Source: Candidula unifasciata (Eukaryota > Mollusca > Gastropoda > Stylommatophora > Geomitridae). From it: DNA of 64,000 bases. The notes under the pieces are model-generated. The model saw nothing but the letters and a program-made list of their open reading frames with translations. It searched no databases and was not told where the DNA came from. Below are positions 1 to 9,700 of this stretch, piece by piece (the stretch's first letter is position 1; the number at the start of each line of letters is the position of its first letter). A program made the position numbers and the translations under genes. Location of the stretch: contig CAJHNH020008455.1 in assembly GCA_905116865.2 (NCBI GenBank), positions 195,001-259,000 of the forward strand, given 5' to 3'.

Positions 1-135
1 CCGTGCAGCAGACTATGGCCTGCTGTCGTCTCCAGAAATAACGGTCTTATTACACTTAATACACATGCAAGATTAAATATCTAAAGGTAATTTTTTAGGC
101 ATAAATAGCTAGTATTGAAACTGGGGGAACTCTTC

Positions 136-137
136 CC

Positions 138-174
<37 letters not shown>
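136..174. repeat. TC/TA compound microsatellite
   Basis: A short run of TC dinucleotides passes directly into TA dinucleotides, just upstream of a SINE-A copy. It is simple sequence with no coding content. Confidence 0.9.
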
Positions 175-175
<1 letters not shown>

Positions 176-232
176 CCCAGATGGGTTGATGAACAGGATG
201 CCATTGTATAAGGACTACTGCTATACTACTCC

Positions 233-515
233 CAAACCCCCGTGGGTTCCAGGGCCCCATTGTGGGGAAAACAAGAATAGATTGATCCACTGCCTCCCCA
301 AAAGCATGTCGTAAGAGTCTAATTGGGGAGCTTCCTTTGAAGTCGGAGTGCATCTGCCGGAGAGGCAAGGAACCAACAGTATTCAAGGGAATGAGATCTG
401 TAAAACTGATGCACACTCAGGTTCTGGAGCAGGACTGCAGTTCAGTAGTGGACGAGCAACCAGAACTTTCCGCCGGAGTGTACAGCTGGTGAACGCGAAG
501 AAGAAGAAGAATACT
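233..515 (+). mobile_element. SINE-A copy (near full length)
   Basis: This copy runs from the typical 5' start (GTGGGTTCCAGGGCCCCAT) through the internal blocks GCATGTCGTAAGAGTC, AGGCAAGGAACCAACAG and GTTCTGGAGCAGGACT to the 3' block CCGGAGTGTACAGCTGGTGA and a GAAGAAGAAG tail. The flanks ACTCCCAA (left) and ACTCTCAA (right) could be a diverged target-site duplication. SINE-A is a name used only here. The family is defined by more than 20 matching copies in this window, and short open frames across it are not genes. Confidence 0.85.
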
Positions 516-988
516 CTCAACAACAATACACAAGGTACCCCTCTTCTGTCATTCATCCCCCGCATCGGGTCACTCGACCATCTCCTGGATATTGTTTCCA
601 TGACCAGAAATATGTTCAGCCTATGATTGGGTCCCATATTTTGATAGATCCGTCCCACTGTGTGAGTGATGTAGCTACTTTCACACCGCCCACTTTTACT
701 TCCTCCTAAAATTTCTTGGTAAATGTATTTGTGTCTTTTTGTTCAAATGTTCTTAAGCTAGGTCGACTTGCCTCAGCCACGTCCAACTCTGGATCAGCTC
801 ACAAACTCAGTAAGTATTCACACTTGACTACCGGGGTTTTTCTTGGCGCCAGACCTTTCGCCTTGATATGGGACAGTCTAGGAGAAGTGATCTGTTGTTT
901 CGGTTCCCAGTCGACACGGCGAAATAACCAATCATATACTTGGTGTGTAAATGTTGCTGCGCAGTGGATTACGCCCTGTTCTAAGGCG
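516..988. other. Non-coding stretch without recognised content
   Basis: Unique-looking sequence of mixed composition. Short open frames of 60-92 codons occur on both strands, with no family resemblance and no paired splice signals that I could recognise. Confidence 0.4.
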
Positions 989-1787
989 TAGTATACAGTA
1001 GAACCTCGCTTAACGAGCACCTCTCATAATGAGTAATTTGCATAACAAATTGTAAAAGAAAGATCTGCTTAACGAGCGACGTTTCGCTTAACGAGTGGCA
1101 AGGAAAGCGGAAATCCCGGCATGTTACATCAGTCTGTGTTTAGCACTCGTTCCAGTAGCATCGTAGTGTCGCTTCTGATCACAAATTTTCTCAGACTTGT
1201 GTTATATGTACATGAATCCTCCAGGCCTACAAGATGACCCCCTCTGAAATTTTTTACTTCATCAAGATGCAGGCTCTGCCTCCTGACACCACTCCGTTAC
1301 TCCAGCAAGTTATTTCTAACTTTAAGAAGCTCTACACTTTAGCACTCTTCGAGCATTGTTTTCAGGTGACTGAAGGGACCAGCCTCACTCTCAAAGAGTT
1401 TTGGAAAAATCACTTCCACATCTAGTAAAAAAAATAATTAGCTGTATCATAATTACTTTTTTTCCTGCAAATCGAATTTGCATTCCAGGTGGGTGCGTTC
1501 CGCGCTTGAAGAAAAGATGAAGATGATGATTCACTCCCTTAACAATATGTATATAATTTTCTTTGAATAAACGTTACAAGTATTTTGTGAGTATTTTTTA
1601 AGATGAAGATGATTCACTCTCCTTAACAATATGTATATAATTTTAACGTTATACAAGTATTTTTTTCGACATGTAACGCATTGTCGTATTTTACATTAAC
1701 TTAAAATTGTTTCGCATTACAAGTGTTTCGCTTAACGAATATTATTCTGGAACAAATTATGCTCGTTAAACGAGGTTCCACTGTAAT
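989..1787 (+). mobile_element. Tigger/pogo-like DNA transposon, internally deleted
   Basis: Terminal inverted repeats are visible: the left end reads CAGTAGAACCTCGCTTAACG and the right end, reverse-complemented, reads CAGTGGAACCTCGTTTAACG. Each end is preceded by TA, the target-site duplication expected of the Tc1/mariner/pogo superfamily. A 63-codon frame at 1234-1425 reads like the C-terminal part of a Tigger (TIGD-type, DDE) transposase, with segments LPPDTTPLLQ, VISNFKKLYT and LTLKEFWKNH. The catalytic core is missing, so the copy is non-autonomous. Confidence 0.85.
1234..1425 (+). pseudogene. Tigger-type transposase C-terminal remnant
   Basis: A 63-residue open frame inside the transposon at 989-1787. 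It holds the LPPDTT...LLQ motif that follows the second catalytic Asp in pogo/Tigger transposases, then an ISNFKKLYT helix and LTLKEFWKNHF. Everything N-terminal (CENPB-type DNA-binding domain and most of the DDE domain) is absent. It is a transposon fossil, not a host gene. Confidence 0.75.
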
Positions 1788-1925
1788 AATTTCCGGTTCT
1801 TTCCAATAATATGGCCATCGTCTTGTGTCGGTTTTTGTGGATTTCTGATTTTTCTCTTCTTCTGTTCCATCAGTTTGTTCTTAGTATGCCCGGGAATTCC
1901 CATCTTTGTGAGGCTGGTCAGTGGT

Positions 1926-2235
1926 AACAATTGTTATCAGTAGATTTTTACAGACTGAAATAGTTCAATTTATTTGCAACCTGTGTTATTGAATGAATGA
2001 ACATTTTGAAGATAAATATTTTATAATAGCCCATTTTTCTATCTTCAGAATGTTCATTCATTCAATAACACATGTTGCACAATTATTACCTGTAGTTCAA
2101 TGTGTGTATAAATCACAACAGGCTCTAGGAAATGCTGGAGAGGTCATAAGTGACGTCATAGCCTGGAGGCTGTGTTCTTTATACATATCTTTATAAATAG
2201 TCCGCAGTGGTATAAATCTACTAGATAACAATGAT
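1926..2235. mobile_element. Foldback MITE with a strong inner hairpin
   Basis: The ends are inverted copies: ATTGTTATCAGTAGATTTTT on the left and, reverse-complemented from the right end, ATTGTTATCTAGTAGATTTA. A second, tighter inverted repeat sits inside. The arm at about 1976-2015 (TGTGTTATTGAATGAATGAA core) is repeated almost perfectly in reverse at about 2041-2081, separated by about 25 bases. No open frame of interest is present. I infer a non-autonomous foldback element. The superfamily is unassigned. Confidence 0.7.
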
Positions 2236-2301
2236 TATTTTTACGATGGTCTCCCCATTTACACACTACCGGTTGTAGGTCAACCCCATTGATAATTTGG
2301 T

Positions 2302-2317
2302 TGGGGGGGGGGGGGGG
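2302..2317. repeat. Poly-G run
   Basis: An uninterrupted G homopolymer of about 16 bases. It is one of at least seven long G or C runs in this window. Confidence 0.9.
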
Positions 2318-2639
2318 TGTTGTGTGTTAGACCCAGTATCTAATTTAGCCTCACAATTGACACGTGGGACTAAACTAGATAGCTAGGACTCACAAGCAGC
2401 AGCTACCGCATTTTCTGCAGCTTCCTTCATTTGATTTGCTCGTGAGTCCCAGTCATCTAGTTTAGCCTCACAGTTGACACATGTCTGAGGCCCTGTTATA
2501 TTTTCGGCCTCGATAATTTGGGATCATTATTCGGAAGATAGCCTTAGTTTTATGGCTGTGTCTAGCTTATAGTCCACATCATTAGTTACCCTTATATGTA
2601 CACAAATCTACGTTATTTGTCATTTTACCTATAGTAAAA

Positions 2640-2926
2640 AAAAAAAGTAAAGATCCCTTTTCACGCCTTTCTGCGCATCGGGCATTTGGGCAGAGTGTCC
2701 CATATTTTTACAGACCATCAGCACTCTGTGGGTAATGTGGTCAGCATTACGCCAGATGTCTTTACTTTCTCAGGACAGCCCATCCTGGTACCCATTTTAG
2801 GCTGGGTCGACCTGCGACGTCCCATACCACGATAAACTTCCACGCAGCCTGCAGTGGGTTTCGATCGCGGTATGCTGGCTCACGAGTAGGACTCGCACTG
2901 CCTTAGCCACGGACGCCGCTCATTTT
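2640..2926 (-). mobile_element. tRNA-headed SINE (SINE-B family, head type 1)
   Basis: On the minus strand the element starts with a tRNA-like head: an A-box-like TGGCTAAGGCAGTGCG and a B-box-like CGATCGAAACC. It continues through GGTACCAGGATGGGCTG and AATGCTGACCACATTACCC and ends in a GGGATCTTTACTTTTTT-type tail. The body and tail recur at 13678-13855, 35628-36090, 38812-39080 and 44893-45165. Pol III promoter boxes plus a shared tail are the SINE signature. Confidence 0.8.
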
Positions 2927-3339
2927 ACCTATGCTTAGGTAATATAAAATGTATCCAACCTACGGTGCCATTTCAATGGTTTGAGATGAATTCTGACAGA
3001 CATGGCCAATTAAGACACCTTTTTTAGGGGTGCCTAGTTGGTCTTGTTCTTAGTACACTTGAACTTGTTTTCACAGAGAGTCGCCATTTGCAGGTGATAG
3101 GTTTAATTCCTGGCACAGTAACTTTAGTTTTCGAATTGTAGAAGGTGACACAGAGGTCAACATCTGCTAAGATGAATACGGGACATTGAAGATGCATTGG
3201 AAATTAAAAGCTGGGGTTGGAGAGCTGGCTAAGGGATACTTTCAGGCGTGCCATGAGGAGAGCGACGTTCTGTAAAGGACTTGCTGAGGAATTTTACCAT
3301 GCGAAACATGCAAAGTAGAAAAGAAAATACCCAAACAAA

Positions 3340-3698
3340 CATAATCCACAAACATTTTTTATTAATGAAAAGAATCTGATGTGAAGAAAAATTACCAGAA
3401 TATAATACAACATGCTGCTGTGTTAATACATAATGAAAAGCGTATATAATACAGTTTGTTAAAATATAGCTTTAGCTGTATAAAAAAAAATCTACCATAA
3501 GTTCAGGTGAAATTTAGTAAAAGAAGAAAAGAAAACAAATATATTTAACCCAAAAAAAAGACACACAAACACACAAGAGATGTAACAAGAATTCCTTCAT
3601 TTGCTTCCATTGAGACAATGAGATGTGAGCATTCACACACTTGACAATGAAGATATGTAAACATGTTGCATCTGATGTCTGCAGAAAGTGTCTGCGTT
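3340..3698 (-). other. BZW: BZW 3' untranslated region (proposed)
   Basis: This sequence follows the BZW stop codon (3699-3701) on the minus strand and runs to just past an AATAAA at 3358-3363. It is AT-rich and has no conserved frame. The extent is inferred from the polyadenylation signal only. Confidence 0.5.
3358..3363 (-). terminator. BZW: Candidate polyadenylation signal of BZW
   Basis: AATAAA on the minus strand, about 340 bases downstream of the BZW stop codon. It is the best canonical hexamer in the immediate 3' region. Confidence 0.5.
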
Positions 3699-3730
3699 TT
3701 AGTCTTCCTCCTCATCGTCTTCATCAGATT
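3699..3730 (-). CDS. BZW: BZW exon 11 (terminal; 9 residues plus stop)
   Basis: The acceptor TTATGCAG is followed by codons completing [10 protein letters not shown] and TAA. The first two bases complete the Glu codon split from exon 10. The all-acidic tail matches the family C-terminus that extends the aromatic/acidic box. Confidence 0.9.
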
Positions 3731-6700
3731 CTGCATAAGTCGAAACAACAAATAATTAAAAATGAGGCTAATAATTCAATTTTCATTAAATACTAAATTA
3801 TCATTAAAGATTAAATACCCGTCAAGAACAGCTGAAAAACAAAATGGTTTGAAAGAGAGAAAAAATTACCAACGAAGTAATTTATATATCACTGACCCTA
3901 TATAGCAGGGCTATTCAAGTTTACTCATGGGTCAACATTCTGAAAATGTGGATCGCCAGGTGCCACACAAGCCCAAGCGTAGAAAGACAACAAAAACTGG
4001 CATTGATCCGCGGGCAGCTAGTTACATAGCCCAGCTACAGAGGGAGTCATAAACAACAATACTTTTAGATTTAAAAAATGACAAGGTGGGCTACCTTTCA
4101 TGGCTCACTGGTTGCCAAGGAGATGCACTGACCACCAACGGTGCACATGGTCTCAATAGGGTTAACAGAAAATGCAACCTATAAGACTTTGGGAAGGAAG
4201 AGACAGTATAAGCTTCTACTGGAATAAGCATGCATCTTTTGATTAGCCTTCTAGAGGGAGTATCAGAGAGTAGTGTATCAACTAGATCATGCCTCTCCAT
4301 CAGCTGTGATCTTCAACAGCTAGCATCAGTTTGTGTGCGGACACCTCTAAATTCAACGCAAATGGTTTTCTGGAATCTTCTCGCATTCACTTGCTGCCTC
4401 TTCTTCCACAGATCTTTCAATCTTCTCGCATTCACTTGCTGTCTCTTCTTCCACAGATCTTTCAATCTTCTCGCATTCACTTGCTGTCTCTTCTTCCACA
4501 GATCTTTCAATCTTCTCGCATTCACTTGCTGTCTCTTCTTCCACAGATCTTTCAATCTTCTCGCATTCACTTGCTGTCTCTTCTTCCACAGATCTTTCAA
4601 TCTTCTCGCATTCACTTGCTGTCTCTTCTTCCACAGATCTTTCAATCTTCTCGCATTCACTTGCTGTCTCTTCTTCCACAGATCTTTCAATCTTCTCGCA
4701 TTCACTTGCTGTCTCTTCTTCCACAGATCTTTCAATCTTCTCGCATTCACTTGCTGTCTCTTCTTCCACACATCTTTCAATCTTCTCGCATTCACTTGCT
4801 GTCTCTTCTTCCACACATCTTTCAATCTTCTCGCATTCACTTGCTGTCTCTTCTTCCACAGATCTTTCAATCTTCTCGCATTCACTTGCTGTCTCTTCTT
4901 CCACAGATCTTTCAATCTTCTCGCATTCACTTGCTGTCTCTTCTTCCACACATCTTTCAATCTTCTCGCATTCACTTGCTGTCTCTTCTTCCACACATCT
5001 TTCAATCTTCTCGCATTCACTTGCTGTCTCTTCTTCCACAGATCTTTCAATCTTCTCGCATTCACTTGCTGTCTCTTCTTCCACAGATCTTTCAATCTTC
5101 TCGCATTCACTTGCTGTCTCTTCTTCCACAGATCTTTCAATCTTCTCGCATTCACTTGCTGTCTCTTCTTCCACACATCTTTCAATCTTCTCGCATTCAC
5201 TTGCTGTCTCTTCTTCCACACATCTTTCAATCTTCTCGCATTCACTTGCTGTCTCTTCTTCCACAGATCTTTCAATCTTCTCGCATTCACTTGCTGTCTC
5301 TTCTTCCACAGATCTTTCAATCTTCTCGCATTCACTTGCTGTCTCTTCTTCCACACATCTTTCAATCTTCTCGCATTCACTTGCTGTCTCTTCTTCCACA
5401 GATCTTTCAATCTTCTCGCATTCACTTGCTGTCTCTTCTTCCACAGATCTTTCAATCTTCTCGCATTCACTTGCTGTCTCTTCTTCCACACATCTTTCAA
5501 TCTTCTCGCATTCACTTGCTGTCTCTTCTTCCACACATCTTTCAATCTTCTCGCATTCACTTGCTGCCTCTTCTTCCACAGATCTTTCAATCTTCTCGCA
5601 TTCACTTGCTGCCTCTTCTTCCACAGATCTTTCAATCTTCTCGCATTCACTTGCTGCCTCTTCTTCCACAGATCTTTCAATCTTCTCGCATTCACTTGCA
5701 CTCTTCTTCCACAGATCTTTCAATCTTCTCGCATTCACTTGCTGATCTTTCAGATCTTTCAATCTTCTCGCATTCACTTGCTGCCTCTTCTTCCATAGAT
5801 CTTTCAATCTTCTCGCATTCACTTGCTGCCTCTTCTTCCACAGATCTTTCAATCTTCTCGCATTCACTTGCTGTCTCTTCTTCCACAGATCTTTCAATCT
5901 TCTCGCATTCACTTGCTGTCTCTTCTTCCACAGATCTTTCAATCTTCTCGCATTCACTTGCTGTCTCTTCTTCCACAGATCTTTCAATCTTCTCGCATTC
6001 ACTTGCTGTCTCTTCTTCCACAGATCTTTCAATCTTCTCGCATTCACTTGCTGTCTCTTCTTCCACAGATCTTTCAATCTTCTCGCATTCACTTGCTGTC
6101 TCTTCTTCCACAGATCTTTCAATCTTCTCGCATTCACTTGCTGCCTCTTCTTCCACAGATCTTTCAATCTTCTCGCATTCACTTGCTGCCTCTTCTTCCA
6201 CAGATCTTTCAATCTTCTCGCATTCACTTGCTGCCTCTTCTTCCACAGATCTTTCAATCTTCTCGCATTCACTTGCTGCCTCTTCTTCCACAGATCTTTC
6301 AATCTTCTCGCATTCACTTGCTGCCTCTTCTTCCACAGATCTTTCAATCTTCTCGCATTCACTTGCTGCCTCTTCTTCCACAGATCTTTCAATCTTCTCG
6401 CATTCACTTGCTGCCTCTTCTTCCACAGATCTTTCAATCTTCTCGCATTCACTTGCTGCCTCTTCTTCCACAGATCTTTCAATCTTCTCGCATTCACTTG
6501 CTGCCTCTTCTTCCACAGATCTTTCAATCTTCTCGCATTCACTTGCTGCCTCTTCTTCCACAGATCTTTCAATCTTCTCGCATTCACTTGCTGCCTCTTC
6601 TTCCACAGATCTTTCAATCTTCTCGCATTCACTTGCTGCCTCTTCTTCCACAGATCTTTCAATCTTCTCGCATTCACTTGCTGCCTCTTCTTCCACAGAT

Positions 6701-9700
6701 CTTTCAATCTTCTCGCATTCACTTGCTGCCTCTTCTTCCACAGATCTTTCAATCTTCTCGCATTCACTTGCTGCCTCTTCTTCCACAGATCTTTCAATCT
6801 TCTCGCATTCACTTGCTGTCCTCTTCTTCCACAGATCTTTCAATCTTCTCGCATTCACTTGCTGCTCTTCTCTTCTTCCACAGATCTTTCAATCTTCTCG
6901 CATTCACTTGCTGTCTCTTCTTCCACAGATCTTTCAATCTTCTCGCATTCACTTGCTGTCTCTTCTTCCACAGATCTTTCAATCTTCTCGCATTCACTTG
7001 CTGTCTCTTCTTCCACAGATCTTTCAATCTTCTCGCATTCACTTGCTGTCTCTTCTTCCACAGATCTTTCAATCTTCTCGCATTCACTTGCTGTCTCTTC
7101 TTCCACAGATCTTTCAATCTTCTCGCATTCACTTGCTGTCTCTTCTTCCACAGATCTTTCAATCTTCTCGCATTCACTTGCTGTCTCTTCTTCCACAGAT
7201 CTTTCAATCTTCTCGCATTCACTTGCTGTCTCTTCTTCCACAGATCTTTCAATCTTCTCGCATTCACTTGCTGTCTCTTCTTCCACAGATCTTTCAATCT
7301 TCTCGCATTCACTTGCTGTCTCTTCTTCCACAGATCTTTCAATCTTCTCGCATTCACTTGCTGTCTCTTCTTCCACAGATCTTTCAATCTTCTCGCATTC
7401 ACTTGCTGTCTCTTCTTCCACAGATCTTTCAATCTTCTCGCATTCACTTGCTGTCTCTCTTCCACAGATCTTTCAATCTTCTCGCATTCACTTGCTGTCT
7501 CTTCTTCCACAGATCTTTCAATCTTCTCGCATTCACTTGCTGTCTCTTCTTCCACAGATCTTTCAATCTTCTCGCATTCACTTGCTGTCTCTTCTTCCAC
7601 AGATCTTTCAATCTTCTCGCATTCACTTGCTGTCTCTTCTTCCACAGATCTTTCAATCTTCTCGCATTCACTTGCTGTCTCTTCTTCCACAGATCTTTCA
7701 ATCTTCTCGCATTCACTTGCTGTCTCTTCTTCCACAGATCTTTCAATCTTCTCGCATTCACTTGCTGTCTCTTCTTCCACAGATCTTTCAATCTTCTCGC
7801 ATTCACTTGCTGTCTCTTCTTCCACAGATCTTTCAATCTTCTCGCATTCACTTGCTGTCTCTTCTTCCACAGATCTTTCAATCTTCTCGCATTCACTTGC
7901 TGTCTCTTCTTCCACAGATCTTTCAATCTTCTCGCATTCACTTGCTGTCTCTTCTTCCACAGATCTTTCAATCTTCTTGCATTCACTTGCTGTCTCTTCT
8001 TCCACAGATCTTTCAATCTTCTCGCATTCACTTGCTGCCTCTTCTTCCACAGATCTTTCAATCTTCTCGCATTCACTTGCTGTCTCTTCTTCCACAGATC
8101 TTTCAATCTTCTCGCATTCACTTGCTGCCTCTTCTTCCACAGATCTTTCAATCTTCTCGCATTCACTTGCTGCCTCTTCTTCCACAGATCTTTCAATCTT
8201 CTCGCATTCACTTGCTGTCTCTTCTTCCACAGATCTTTCAATCTTCTCGCATTCACTTGCTGCCTCTTCTTCCACAGATCTTTCAATCTTCTCGCATTCA
8301 CTTGCTGCCTCTTCTTCCACAGATCTTTCAATCTTCTCGCATTCACTTGCTGTCTCTTCTTCCACAGATCTTTCAATCTTCTCGCATTCACTTGCTGTCT
8401 CTTCTTCCACAGATCTTTCAATCTTCTCGCATTCACTTGCTGTCTCTTCTTCCACAGATCTTTCAATCTTCTCGCATTCACTTGCTGTCTCTTCTTCCAC
8501 AGATCTTTCAATCTTCTCGCATTCACTTGCTGTCTCTTCTTCCACAGATCTTTCAATCTTCTCGCATTCACTTGCTGTCTCTTCTTCCACAGATCTTTCA
8601 ATCTTCTCGCATTCACTTGCTGTCTCTTCTTCCACAGATCTTTCAATCTTCTCGCATTCACTTGCTGTCTCTTCTTCCACAGATCTTTCAATCTTCTCGC
8701 ATTCACTTGCTGTCTCTTCTTCCACAGATCTTTCAATCTTCTCGCATTCACTTGCTGTCTCTTCTTCCACAGATCTTTCAATCTTCTCGCATTCACTTGC
8801 TGTCTCTTCTTCCACAGATCTTTCAATCTTCTCGCATTCACTTGCTGTCTCTTCTTCCACAGATCTTTCAATCTTCTCGCATTCACTTGCTGTCTCTTCT
8901 TCCACAGATCTTTCAATCTTCTCGCATTCACTTGCTGTCTCTTCTTCCACAGATCTTTCAATCTTCTCGCATTCACTTGCTGCCTCTTCTTCCACAGATC
9001 TTTCAATCTTCTCGCATTCACTTGCTGCCTCTTCTTCCACAGATCTTTCAATCTTCTCGCTCGCATTCACTCGCATTCACTTGCTGTCTCTTCTTCCACA
9101 GATCTTTCAATCTTCTCGCATTCACTTGCTGCCTCTTCTTCCACAGATCTTTCAATCTTCTCGCATTCACTTGCTGTCTCTTCTTCCACAGATCTTTCAA
9201 TCTTCTCGCATTCACTTGCTGTCTCTTCTTCCACAGATCTTTCAATCTTCTCGCATTAACTTGCTGTCTCTTCTTCCACAGATCTTTCAATCTTCTCGCA
9301 TTCACTTGCTGCCTCTTCTTCCACAGATCTTTCAATCTTCTCGCATTCACTTGCTGTCTCTTCTTCCACAGATCTTTCAATCTTCTCGCATTCACTTGCT
9401 GTCTCTTCTTCCACAGATCTTTCAATCTTCTCGCATTCACTTGCTGTCTCTTCTTCCACAGATCTTTCAATCTTCTCGCATTAACTTGCTGTCTCTTCTT
9501 CCACAGATCTTTCAATCTTCTCGCATTCACTTGCTGCCTCTTCTTCCACAGATCTTTCAATCTTCTCGCATTCACTTGCTGTCTCTTCTTCCACAGATCT
9601 TTCAATCTTCTCGCATTCACTTGCTGTCTCTTCTTCCACAGATCTTTCAATCTTCTCGCATTCACTTGCTGTCTCTTCTTCCACAGATCTTTCAATCTTC

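Noticed and set aside
4331..9259. 1642-codon plus-strand open frame and its relatives (819, 755, 1313, 969, 540, 522 and 462 codons)
   Set aside because: They lie wholly in the 45-bp minisatellite within a BZW intron. Open frames follow from a unit length divisible by three with no stop in five frames, and frames switch peptide type wherever an indel occurs. There is no conserved domain.
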